In this document: positions 53,109 through 61,736 of the stretch, in pieces
Position numbering within the stretch: position 1 is the first letter of the stretch
Layout of the letters: each line of letters opens with the position of its first letter
Source: Sporosarcina sp. PTS2304
GTDB taxonomy: Bacteria; Bacillota; Bacilli; Bacillales_A; Planococcaceae
NCBI RefSeq assembly: GCF_003351785.1
Contig: NZ_CP031230.1
Span: forward strand, 1,054,001 to 1,118,000
Direction: 5' to 3'
Length of the DNA stretch: 64,000 nt
Program-made: the position numbers and the translations under genes
The notes under the pieces: model-generated
Database searches by the model: none
Told to the model about the DNA's origin: nothing
Seen by the model: the letters and a program-made list of their open reading frames with translations, nothing else

Positions 53109-54095
53109 ATGAGTGAAAAAATACTAGTCATCGGAGAATTACAGCAAGGGGTTCTTCGTAAAGTCAGTTTTGAAACAATTGCGGCTGCAAAGCAAGTACA
53201 TGCAGACGCTGAAGTAGTCGCTTTATTGCTAGGTGATGGTGATTTACGGTCACAGGCTCAGGAAATGGTTCACTACGGTGCGGATCGCGTCATTACCGTT
53301 TCCCATGAAAATCTAACTCACTACACTTCTGAAGGATATGGCCAAGTCATTATGGAGGTCATGGATGAGGAAAATCCTTCTGGCGTCATTATGGGCCATA
53401 CAGCGATCGGTAAAGACGTAACTCCTAAGATTGCTAGCCGATTGGAACTCGGGCTGCTATCAGACGCTGTAGCGATTGACAAAGAAGGTAGTGATGTTGT
53501 CTTCACGCGACCGATCTATTCCGGTAAGGCGTTCGAAAAGAAAATAATAAAAGATAACGGTCTTCTTTTTGCGACGATCCGTCCAAATAATATTGCAGCA
53601 CTTGAAAAAGATGCGAGCCGTTCGGGAGAAATTTCAGCGAAAGACGTAGATGTTAAAGATTTACGTACGATTGTGAAAGAAGTGATCCGCAAGAAAACAG
53701 AAGGCGTCGATCTGTCAGAAGCAAAAGTCGTAATAGCGGGCGGACGCGGCGTAAAAAGCGCAGAAGGCTTCCAAAAGCTATATGAATTAGCAGACTTGCT
53801 TGGAGGCGCTGTAGGGGCATCACGTGGAGCGTGTGACGCAGACTACTGTGACTATTCACTGCAAATCGGTCAAACAGGGAAAGTGGTCACACCGGATCTA
53901 TATATCGCAGTAGGAATTTCAGGGGCGATCCAGCATATGGCCGGTATGTCCAACTCTAAAGTAATCGTTGCGATTAATAGCGATGAGGAAGCAAGCATCT
54001 TTAATGTGGCAGACTACGGAATTGTCGGAGATCTATTCGAAGTTCTTCCGCTATTTATCGACGAACTTAAATTGGTCGGCGCGCTCGTCTCATAA
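53109..54095 (+). CDS. etfA: Electron transfer flavoprotein, alpha subunit
   Basis: A 328-residue ETF-alpha (FixB). The C-terminal FAD domain shows VVIAGGRGVKSAEGF, GAVGASRGACDADYCD, QIGQTGKVVTPDLYIAVGISGAIQHMAGM and INSDEEASIFNVADYGIVGDL. AAAGGAG fits ATG 53109; the frame is open from 53085, but those codons carry the ribosome site. ACDADYCD has two cysteines where most homologues read AAVDAGY, a local oddity near the FAD site. A strong terminator ends the block. Confidence 0.93.
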   Translation: MSEKILVIGELQQGVLRKVSFETIAAAKQVHADAEVVALLLGDGDLRSQAQEMVHYGADRVITVSHENLTHYTSEGYGQVIMEVMDEENPSGVIMGHTAIGKDVTPKIASRLELGLLSDAVAIDKEGSDVVFTRPIYSGKAFEKKIIKDNGLLFATIRPNNIAALEKDASRSGEISAKDVDVKDLRTIVKEVIRKKTEGVDLSEAKVVIAGGRGVKSAEGFQKLYELADLLGGAVGASRGACDADYCDYSLQIGQTGKVVTPDLYIAVGISGAIQHMAGMSNSKVIVAINSDEEASIFNVADYGIVGDLFEVLPLFIDELKLVGALVS

Positions 54096-54102
54096 AAAAT
54101 TT

Positions 54103-54150
54103 AAACAGTCTAGGCGTTTCATTACTAATGAACGCTCTAGACTGTTTTTT
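54103..54150 (+). terminator. Terminator of the catabolic block
   Basis: AAACAGTCTAG.CGTT...AACG..CTAGACTGTTT, then T6. Confidence 0.9.
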
Positions 54151-54260
54151 GTCTTTAGTCTTATCTACCTAATATTCCCAACGTGCCGAAAAGCGAATAG
54201 AAAATTTCAGAAAAATATGATACGCTAAACGAAGCATAATTGTTATGGGGGGTATAGTTT

Positions 54261-56261
54261 TTGATACAATCTACTCTACGTTTGAATGAAGCAACGACAT
54301 ATGATGTCTTAAAGAGTAAAATTGACGATTTTCAAGTCATTATTTTGTATGAACGTCAGCCCAATCACTTTGACTACAACTACTTAGTGAACTTTCCATC
54401 CGATAAGTTAAAGAAAAAGATTGAACGTAATTATATTTTTCCTCGGAGTAAATCGGAAACATTTATTATTCGCCAGCAGAAATATGAAGAGAACTTCGAT
54501 CTGTATCATAAATTACGTATTAACGCGAGAGATGAAATGTTAGTGAAGATTACTGAATTTATGACAGCCAAGTTCTATAGTACAAATGAAAACCACCTCG
54601 TGCCGTTACTCGAAAATAAACCTACACTCAAATGGGAAATACTGAACAAGCTTTTTCAAAAATATGAAGTCATGCTTCATTCCCATACGCGTCTCACTGA
54701 TGAAAACTCATGGGAAGGGTTTAGTGCATTATTTAAAAACTACTTAGTAAATCACGGAATCGAAGAATTGGTAGAGACATACAGCTACGAACGACTTCTT
54801 ACACTAGAGAAAGAAGAACTAAATGAGCTATTCTTCCAAAAAATCAGTGATAACTTTGCCTCTAATCATGACAATTTCATCGACAGATTCACTGATGTCG
54901 TCAATACGTATATGAAAAAATGGATTTCAGAAATACTCGTGCAATTCGAAATTGAGAAAGATTCGATGAAACAAATCACGGCTTTATTAGGAGTCAGCAA
55001 TCCAGTGGGCGAACATCGGGATTTTGAGTTGATAGTGAAAGATCATAACTTTACCATCATGAGCAATCCGATTTATCAATTCATTACGGAAGCAATTTCC
55101 AACCGCAAGTTCGTGATCGACCCGTCAGGAGGGTGGCCGCAAGCTCGTATAGAAAATAATATGCTGTTGGGATCTATACAATTAGTTCCAACGAGTAAAA
55201 AGAATGACGCCTATATGAAAACGGCAATGGACAAGCTTGCAGAAGAATTAACAGAATTAGACGTAGATGTGCTCGATACATTGTGTCATCACTATTTAAC
55301 ACGTTCTGCTGAAGCGACAGACCGTGTAGAGATTCGTTTGGACGATTTATTGCACAGTCGTGGCTTAAAAACGAAGCTGGGCGGATCAGGCCGACGGGGA
55401 GGCTTTGAAAAGCAACAGCGAACACAAGTTTTGAAAGCGCTTTCTGTTATTGAAAACTTATGGATAGACATGCAACATATCATCGTGTATGAACAAGGTA
55501 AACCGACGAAAAAATCCATACAAAGTCGAGTGTTTTTATTTAACACATTGGACGGTTCACCGCATACATTTGAAGGTGAAATTTCACAAGATGTCTTTTT
55601 GCTAACAATCGGCGAAGCGTTCGAGTATTTTTTAAAAGGATCAAGCAGACAAGTGAAATTACAGCCTAACCAAGCGATAGAATTCAACCCGTATCAGCGC
55701 AAATGGGAGAAAAAGTTGACCCGCTATTTAAGCTGGCGCTGGCGTACACAAGCACGCAAAGCAAGTTATTTACAGCCTCATAAAATCAGTACATTACTAG
55801 AGAAATTAGGTGTCCAACTGGATTCCCAAGCACCTTCAAGAATTCGCGATCGACTGGAAAAAGCTTTAGATCTACTAGAAGAGGAAGGCGTCATCACATT
55901 TTGGCAATATGACCAATGGGATGAAAGCTGCATGGCAAGGAAAGGATGGCTACGAATTTGGCAAGAGGCAACGATTATTATTGCACCACCGGACGATATA
56001 ATTAAATATTACCAACCAATTGAACGGAAAAATAACACGAAAAGTACGCCAGAATTATCTATGACGCCTAGTAAAGATGAGACGGATCAGGTGATCGGGA
56101 ATGAATTTAAAGAAAAGCGTCTGCAAGTAGGTAAAACGCTGCAAGAGGTGTCACGTGAGTTGAAAATCTCCACATCGTATATAAGTAATATAGAACGTGG
56201 TGGAGCGAAGCCGTCACAATCTATTTACAAACGAATGCGCGAATGGATCGACAAATCATAA
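54261..56261 (+). CDS. Large HTH protein resembling a replication initiator
   Basis: A 666-residue protein starting at TTG 54261 after GGGGGG. The N-terminal half is unrecognised and helical. Residues about 350-420 (LDTLCHHYLTRS..., IRLDDLLHSRGLKTKLGGSGRRGGFEKQQR...VLKALSVIENLWIDM) and 460-590 (FNPYQRKWEKKLTRYLSWRWRTQARK) resemble winged-helix plasmid initiator-like proteins. An XRE-type HTH ends it (LQEVSRELKISTSYISNIERG, about 630-650). No partition, integrase or transfer genes are nearby. It may be a captured plasmid initiator or a regulator built from one; the family name is uncertain. Confidence 0.5.
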   Translation: MIQSTLRLNEATTYDVLKSKIDDFQVIILYERQPNHFDYNYLVNFPSDKLKKKIERNYIFPRSKSETFIIRQQKYEENFDLYHKLRINARDEMLVKITEFMTAKFYSTNENHLVPLLENKPTLKWEILNKLFQKYEVMLHSHTRLTDENSWEGFSALFKNYLVNHGIEELVETYSYERLLTLEKEELNELFFQKISDNFASNHDNFIDRFTDVVNTYMKKWISEILVQFEIEKDSMKQITALLGVSNPVGEHRDFELIVKDHNFTIMSNPIYQFITEAISNRKFVIDPSGGWPQARIENNMLLGSIQLVPTSKKNDAYMKTAMDKLAEELTELDVDVLDTLCHHYLTRSAEATDRVEIRLDDLLHSRGLKTKLGGSGRRGGFEKQQRTQVLKALSVIENLWIDMQHIIVYEQGKPTKKSIQSRVFLFNTLDGSPHTFEGEISQDVFLLTIGEAFEYFLKGSSRQVKLQPNQAIEFNPYQRKWEKKLTRYLSWRWRTQARKASYLQPHKISTLLEKLGVQLDSQAPSRIRDRLEKALDLLEEEGVITFWQYDQWDESCMARKGWLRIWQEATIIIAPPDDIIKYYQPIERKNNTKSTPELSMTPSKDETDQVIGNEFKEKRLQVGKTLQEVSRELKISTSYISNIERGGAKPSQSIYKRMREWIDKS

Positions 56262-56283
56262 ACATAATAAAATGTTGAAGAAA

Positions 56284-56432
<149 letters not shown>

Positions 56433-56451
56433 TCCCTATTGACCTCTCGCG

Positions 56452-56826
56452 CTAGCTTTCCAAGCGGTTTTTATAATCTTTCGTCTTAATATCTGTGAAC
56501 TCTATATAATCTACACTATACTCAATCACATCATTTATAAATAGTTTATGTTCTTTTGCTAGCTCTTTAACAGATTCCAGCAGTTCTTTATCATACGTCG
56601 TTTTATATTGAATCCGATCTGTCGGCCGTAATTCTTTATCATAACGAATGATTCCATTTGCTAATACGTTTCGTAATCCATTTTCTAATAAATAATTACT
56701 ATACGTATCGTACTCATCCGCTAATTGTTCCAGTTGTTGTAATATCTCTTCGCTAATATTCGTACGAAATTTCACTCGCGTATTATCTGTCGTTTGTATC
56801 ATTTTTCCATTTACTAATTTCCACAT
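56452..56826 (-). CDS. Small hypothetical protein, ribbon-helix-helix-like
   Basis: A 124-residue acidic protein. VKFRTNISEEILQQLEQLADEYDTYSNYLLENGLRNVL (about 18-55) and IQYKTTYDKELLESVKELAKEHKLFINDVIEYSVDYI (about 73-109) look like two copies of a strand-helix-helix unit, the form of ribbon-helix-helix DNA-binding proteins. GAGGAGG precedes ATG 56826. It is convergent with the initiator-like gene. Function unknown; DNA binding is inferred from the fold pattern only. Confidence 0.6.
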   Translation of the reverse strand: MWKLVNGKMIQTTDNTRVKFRTNISEEILQQLEQLADEYDTYSNYLLENGLRNVLANGIIRYDKELRPTDRIQYKTTYDKELLESVKELAKEHKLFINDVIEYSVDYIEFTDIKTKDYKNRLES

Positions 56827-56853
56827 GTATATTCCTCCTCATTACGTCAGTAA

Positions 56854-56885
56854 ACTCGTGACATTCACCATTCACGAGTTTTTTT
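56854..56885 (+). terminator. Hairpin at the end of the IDI-2 gene
   Basis: ACTCGTG-12-CACGAGT with T6 on the plus side. The stop codon of the minus-strand IDI-2 gene (56872-56874) overlaps the right arm. Confidence 0.5.
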
Positions 56886-57900
56886 GTAATCTTTTTGTTT
56901 GTTGTAAATCTTGGATTGATTGTGCACCGACTGCAAACATCGCCATCTGTAGTTCAAGTTCTTTTACTTCCATTGATTGTAAAACTCGTTCCGCTGAAAT
57001 AGTAGCATCTTCCAAAATCGCACGACCAAATCCGACAAAATCTGCACCTAAAGCAATACATTTTGCAGCATCCACTCCAGTTTCCAACCCACCACTTGCG
57101 ATGACTAATTGTTCCTTGACTTTGGATCTTACCGCAATAATTGAATCAGAAGTCGGAATTCCCCATTCGCTAAATGCATTTGCCGCTTGTCTTTTGACGG
57201 CAGTTGTACGGAATTTCTCCACTTGACTCCAAGAAGTCCCCCCTGCCCCAGCAACATCTATAAATGAAATGCCGACATCAGTTAATTTTTGAGCAGTTGC
57301 TGCATCAATTCCCCAACCTACTTCTTTAATACCTACTGGAATCGGTAAAGCTTTACATAGTTTCTCAATTTTTGAAAGCAACTCACTGAAATCTGTATTT
57401 CCTTCTGGTTGAATGACTTCTTGTAAAATATTTACATGCAAAACAAGTGCATCAGCATCGGTATATTCAATGATCTTGTCGCATTCCACAGCAGAAAAGC
57501 CATAATTCAACTGTACTGCACCGAGATTTGCGATGATAGGAACACTTGGGGCGTAGCGTCGTAGAGCGAATGATGGACGGAAATCTTCACTTTCGATTAA
57601 TGCTCGTGTCGATCCAAGTGCAAGAGCCCACCCTTTCTGTTCAGCCGCAATTGCCAAATTTCGATTGATCGTTTCTGCAAAATCAGCTCCACCTGTCATC
57701 GAACTAACTAAAAATGGCGTCTTGCAGCGAGTAGAGTAGAAATCTTGTTGCAATCGTATCGAGTCAAACGCCAATTCAGGTAACGCATTATGTATAAAAT
57801 GATAATTTTCTAAGCCAGTTGTAATCGTATGACCTGTCACATGCTCATCCAAGACGATTTGTATGTGCTGTGCCTTTCGATCATTCAGCTGTTTCCCCAC
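56872..57900 (-). CDS. fni: Type 2 isopentenyl-diphosphate delta-isomerase
   Basis: A 342-residue FMN enzyme that interconverts isopentenyl and dimethylallyl diphosphate. Motifs: NDRKAQHI at the N-terminus, TPFLVSSMTGGADFAETIN, ALGSTRAL, PIIANLGAVQLNYG, HVNILQEVIQPEGNTDF, PVGIKEVGWGID, FIDVAGAGGTSW and ASGGLETGVDAAKCIALGADFVGFGRA. GGGAG fits a GTG start at 57900; ATG 57915 has no ribosome site. Presence of IDI-2 indicates isoprenoid balancing typical of Bacillales. It appears monocistronic. Confidence 0.93.
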   Translation of the reverse strand: MGKQLNDRKAQHIQIVLDEHVTGHTITTGLENYHFIHNALPELAFDSIRLQQDFYSTRCKTPFLVSSMTGGADFAETINRNLAIAAEQKGWALALGSTRALIESEDFRPSFALRRYAPSVPIIANLGAVQLNYGFSAVECDKIIEYTDADALVLHVNILQEVIQPEGNTDFSELLSKIEKLCKALPIPVGIKEVGWGIDAATAQKLTDVGISFIDVAGAGGTSWSQVEKFRTTAVKRQAANAFSEWGIPTSDSIIAVRSKVKEQLVIASGGLETGVDAAKCIALGADFVGFGRAILEDATISAERVLQSMEVKELELQMAMFAVGAQSIQDLQQTKRLQKNS

Positions 57901-58000
57901 TTTTTCAGCTCCCATTCAATGTACGAATTTTATTTTCCGTTGCTACTTTATAGTTAGTCACTAAAGTAAAGTATAGCCGTTTCACAGTCATTTCACAAAA

Positions 58001-58031
58001 AATAAAAAAGCCCGATTGAGAAATCTGAGCT
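58001..58031 (-). terminator. Terminator of the mod operon
   Basis: On the minus strand, AGCTCAGATT-TCTC-AATCGGGCT followed by a T run. Confidence 0.6.
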
Positions 58032-58051
58032 TTGCATATCGTTAGTTCCTC

Positions 58052-58714
58052 TTAATATGTAGAAATCAGCTGACGTTTCCACCGTTCGTCTACGATTTTT
58101 CCATGATCTAAATAGATGATTCGATCTCCTAAACGTTCAGCTTCTTCTAAATCATGCGTCACAATGATGAATGGGATTTTCCACATTTCATGTAAACGCA
58201 ATAATTCATCTTGGCACTGTTTGCGTGTCTCTTTGTCCAAAGCAGATAACGGCTCATCTAATAACAATACAGAAGGTCTGGCAGCAAGTGCTCTCGCTAA
58301 ACCGACACGTTGTTTTTCTCCACCTGATATTTGGTGAGGATATTTTTGCAATAGGTGTTCAATGCCAAGTACTTGTAGCAACTCACTAATCATCAATTGA
58401 CTCTCTTGTTTTTTCTTCACGCCGTATAAAATATTCTTCTCCACCGTCATATGCGGGAACAGTGCATAGTCTTGAAATAAATAGCCGATTTGGCGATCTC
58501 TCGCTGGCATCGGTTTTTGCTCGTCACAATAAAACGAATGATCTTTTGACACGATCAATCCACTGTCTGGGTGGACTAAACCCGCAATACTATTTAAAAT
58601 TGTCGTTTTTCCTGACCCCGAAGGACCGACTAATACGAGAATCTCCGCTCCCATTTCAAATTGAATATGTAATGTATAATGTGCGAGTTGTTTATGAATA
58701 TCTACATGTAGCAT
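58052..58714 (-). CDS. modC: Molybdate ABC transporter, ATP-binding protein
   Basis: A 220-residue ATPase: Walker A GPSGSGKTT (about 33), Q loop YLFQDYALFPHMTVEKNI, signature ISGGEKQRVGLARAL, Walker B VLLLDEPLSALD and H loop VTHD. It drives molybdate uptake with ModB. It is shorter than E. coli ModC (352 residues), lacking the C-terminal molybdate-binding MOP domain, so it is not allosterically inhibited in that way. It is third in modA-modB-modC, 19 bases after modB. Confidence 0.88.
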   Translation of the reverse strand: MLHVDIHKQLAHYTLHIQFEMGAEILVLVGPSGSGKTTILNSIAGLVHPDSGLIVSKDHSFYCDEQKPMPARDRQIGYLFQDYALFPHMTVEKNILYGVKKKQESQLMISELLQVLGIEHLLQKYPHQISGGEKQRVGLARALAARPSVLLLDEPLSALDKETRKQCQDELLRLHEMWKIPFIIVTHDLEEAERLGDRIIYLDHGKIVDERWKRQLISTY

Positions 58715-58733
58715 ATCATTTCCTCCTAGTCTG

Positions 58734-59408
58734 TCATGTCCGTGTAAAACGACGAATATTACGTTTGCTCCACCAGTTTACCCATAAGATCAAACTAAAT
58801 CCGAACGTAATAATGATGATGACCCAAAACGTAGCTTTTTCCATCTGTCCCGACTCCACCGCAAAGTAAATAGCCATCGGGATCGTGTCGGTCTTTCCCG
58901 GAATATAACCGGCAAGCATTAACGTCGCACCAAACTCCCCAAGGCCCCTCGCAAAAGACAATACAAGGCCAGCCAATAACCCAGGCCATGCCAACGGGAA
59001 GACTATTGTGAAAAACACGCGCCATTCCGACGCACCCATCGTTCGTGCAGCATTGGAAAGGCGTTCGTCTAAACTTTCAAAAGCAGCTGAAGCACTTTGG
59101 TACATGAGTGGGAATGAAACAACAATCGACGCAATCACCGCACCAATCCATGTGAAAACAATTTGGAAGTCAAACCATTCAAGTAACCAACTGCCAATCC
59201 ACCCTTTTTTACCGAATAGGACAAGCAAACCAAAACCTACTACAGTCGGCGGCAAAACGAGCGGAAGTAAAAATAGCGCTTCTAAAATACTTTTTCCAAA
59301 GAACTCTCGCTTCGCTAAGTAATAAGCAATTAGCACCCCTACTACAAACACAAAGAAAGTGGAGATGGCAGCCACTTTTAGTGATAATAGCAAAGGTGAA
59401 TAATCCAT
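58734..59408 (-). CDS. modB: Molybdate ABC transporter, permease
   Basis: A 224-residue permease with five or six helices and the EAA-type loop NAARTMGASEWRVFFTIVFPLAWPGLLAG that contacts ModC. LPLVLPPTVVGFGLLVLFG and SFARGLGEFGATLMLAG are typical ModB sequences. GGAGGAGAGGG precedes ATG 59408; a TTG three codons earlier is an alternative. It follows modA by 27 bases. Confidence 0.93.
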   Translation of the reverse strand: MDYSPLLLSLKVAAISTFFVFVVGVLIAYYLAKREFFGKSILEALFLLPLVLPPTVVGFGLLVLFGKKGWIGSWLLEWFDFQIVFTWIGAVIASIVVSFPLMYQSASAAFESLDERLSNAARTMGASEWRVFFTIVFPLAWPGLLAGLVLSFARGLGEFGATLMLAGYIPGKTDTIPMAIYFAVESGQMEKATFWVIIIITFGFSLILWVNWWSKRNIRRFTRT

Positions 59409-59435
59409 TTCCAGCAAGCCCTCTCCTCCACTCTT

Positions 59436-60257
59436 TTACTTAAATCCGAATTTCTGCAAAGCTTCCGTTCCTGTATCACTCGTCAAATAATCCAAAAATT
59501 GCTGTGCAGCTTCTTTATGCTTAGAATCTTTAACGACTGCTCCAGGATAAACAATCGGCGCATGCCATTCAGGATTCGATTCAGCTAATACTTTTACATC
59601 ATCTGAAATAAAAGCATCACTTGAATAGACTACCCCTAAATCTGCATTGCCCATCTCTACGTATGTCAATACTTGGCGCACATCAGAACCAAGAACTAAT
59701 TTATCTTGCAGTGGTTCCCAAAGTTCCAAGTTTTCCAAAGTTTCTTTCGTGTAGCGTCCTACAGGTACAGATTCAGGCTCGCCCACCGCGAAATGATCAA
59801 CTGTCGCTGGATCAATCTCTTCGAATGAAGAAACTTCCATGTTGGAATCTTTATGTGCGATCAATACTAATACGTTAGATGTGAAATCTTTTCGGGATTC
59901 ATTGACGATCAGTTCTTTTTCTTCCATGTCGTTCATATCTTTCGAACTGGCTGACAAAAACACATCAGACGGTGCACCATTCTCGATATTTGTTGCTAGT
60001 TTACCAGAACTGCCGAAGTTATATGTAAGTGTAACTCCTTCGTGCTGTTCTTCAAATGTCCCTTTTAGATCTTCCAGTGCATCAGTCAAACTAGCTGCAG
60101 CGGATATTAGCAACTCGACCTCTTCAGCAGGTTGTTTGTCCGCTTCTGGTGTTTGCTGATCAGTTCCCTGTGAGTTTTCCGGCTCGTCGGTATTCGAGCA
60201 TCCTACTAGTAGAATAGAAAGAATGACAAACAACACCGATAGTAAAAAACGTTTCAC
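59436..60257 (-). CDS. modA: Molybdate-binding lipoprotein ModA
   Basis: A 273-residue lipoprotein: lipobox LLVGC (Cys19), acidic low-complexity linker (about 22-48), then the ModA domain: LLISAAASLTDALEDLKGTFEE with oxyanion-binding serines, YNFGSSGKLATNIENGAPSDVFLSAS, VGRYTKETLENL and LTYVEMGNADLGVVYSSDA. It captures molybdate or tungstate outside the membrane. AAAGGGGG precedes the start. It has a consensus promoter and a long operator just upstream. Confidence 0.93.
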   Translation of the reverse strand: MKRFLLSVLFVILSILLVGCSNTDEPENSQGTDQQTPEADKQPAEEVELLISAAASLTDALEDLKGTFEEQHEGVTLTYNFGSSGKLATNIENGAPSDVFLSASSKDMNDMEEKELIVNESRKDFTSNVLVLIAHKDSNMEVSSFEEIDPATVDHFAVGEPESVPVGRYTKETLENLELWEPLQDKLVLGSDVRQVLTYVEMGNADLGVVYSSDAFISDDVKVLAESNPEWHAPIVYPGAVVKDSKHKEAAQQFLDYLTSDTGTEALQKFGFK

Positions 60258-60282
60258 TATAAATGACCCCCTTTATCTATTA

Positions 60283-60322
60283 TATATAACTAGATATATC
60301 TAAACATAACTAGTTATATATA
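60283..60322. promoter_or_regulatory. Operator of the mod operon
   Basis: A 12-bp inverted repeat ATATATAACTAG...CTAGTTATATAT (60283-60294, 60311-60322) with a 16-base spacer. ATAACTAG also occurs as a direct repeat 20 bases apart, and TAGATATATCTA (60292-60303) is a further dyad. It lies between the promoter -10 and modA. The TATATAAC motif resembles ModE boxes. Confidence 0.68.
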
Positions 60323-60328
60323 GAAACA

Positions 60329-60357
60329 TCATAATATTCTTCCTTAAGCTTGTCAAT
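60329..60357 (-). promoter_or_regulatory. Consensus promoter of modABC
   Basis: On the minus strand, TTGACA (60357-60352), 17 bases, TATGAT (60334-60329). Transcription would start in the operator. Confidence 0.82.
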
Positions 60358-60430
60358 TTTGCTAAGTCTGTTGATGATCTAAAGAAATTGTCATCTGGGT
60401 AATGAGATGCTTTTGACAAGTAGATAGTAT

Positions 60431-61665
60431 TCGTCCAGAAGTTGAAGCGGAGTGAGTGACTTCTCCTGTGCAGTGAAGAAAAATAGTGTACGTGCTAGGA
60501 TTCTCCCGAGAGAAACCGGACGCTTTCCTGAGGGGACGCGGCGGACTCGCCATAAGTTCTTTGGCGATTACGCCTGTCGTCCTGATCCTCCAGGAGTCGC
60601 CGGTTCTTCCGGGAGAATCCTTGAGGTTGTGTCGGGAAGTCAGTCTGTGTTCGTCCAGAAATAGAGTATGGAAAATTACTTCTCCTGTGCAGTGAAGAAA
60701 AATAGTGTACGTGCTAGGATTCTCCCGAGAGAAACCGGACGCTTTCCTGAGGGGACGCGGCGGACTCGCCATAAGTTCTTTGGCGATTACGCCTGTCGTC
60801 CTGATCCTCCAGGAGTCGCCGGTTCTTCCGGGAGAATCCTTGAGGTTGTGTCGGGAAGTCAGTCTGTGTTCGTCCAGAAATAGAGTATGGAAAATTACTT
60901 CTCCTGTGCAGTGAAGAAAAATAGTGTACGTGCTAGGATTCTCCCGAGAGAAACCGGACGCTTTCCTGAGGGGACGCGGCGGACTCGCCAGAAATGCGTT
61001 GGCGATTACACCTGTCACCCTGATCCTCCAGGAGTCGCCGGTTCTTCCGGGAGAATCCTTGAGTTTTTGTCGGGAAGTCAGTTTGTGTTCGTCCAGAAAT
61101 AGAGTATGGTAAGCTCTACTTCCTGAACAGTGTGGGTGAAGCTTTGGATTGCCTGATTGAATACATATAGAGTCATTGCTTTTTCCACTCAGTCCATCGA
61201 AATAGTCATAGTAGCTGATGTTGGTCTTTCGCCACATACAAAGAGTGATCAACCTGTCTTGCACACACAAAGTACGGCTTGCGCTGGAAGACGATCGACT
61301 CCGAGAGGATCAGGGCGACAGGTGTAACTCGCTGTGCACTTTTGCGAGGTCCACCGCGCCCCCTCCGGAAAGCGTATCGTCTGGAAGCGCAAGCCGCAAG
61401 ACACTTCAAGTCAACCTTGCCCCATCTAATAAACGAACATGAAGTAGCAGACAAGCCCACGTAGTCTTTCACCACATACAAAGAGTGATCAACCTGTCTT
61501 GCACACACAAAGTACGGCTGAAGCTGGAGGACGATCGACTCCGAGAGGATAAGGGTGACAGGTGTAACTCGCAGCGCACTTTTGCGAGGTCCACCGCGCC
61601 CCTCCGGAAAGCGTATCGTCTGGAAGCGCAAGCCGCATGACTCTTCAAGTCAGCCTTGCCCCATC
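60431..61665 (+). repeat. Composite repeat module, locus 2
   Basis: Three plus-orientation units of 219 bp (AGAAACCGG at 60511, 60730 and 60949), the conserved linker (about 61119-61217) and two opposite-orientation units of 240-bp period (starts 61225 and 61465). The third 219-bp unit differs slightly from the first two, which are nearly identical. The 61225 unit closes with perfect 11-bp arms, CGGCTTGCGCT at 61275 and AGCGCAAGCCG at 61386. It separates modA from its likely regulator. No gene is convincing inside, including a 302-codon minus-strand frame produced by the period. Confidence 0.9.
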
Positions 61666-61736
61666 CAAGATTACAATTTTGCTTTTTACAATGAAATAAC
61701 GGAAGATAGGGTTACAGAACATAGGGGGATGAGAAA

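Noticed and set aside
60362..61270. 302-codon minus-strand frame across the repeat array
   Set aside because: It is made of 73-codon repeats dictated by the 219-bp period, has no ribosome site, and overlaps the modA promoter region.
60431..61665. CRISPR array
   Set aside because: Units are ~219-240 bp and repetitive along their whole length, with no short repeats separated by unique spacers, and no cas genes.
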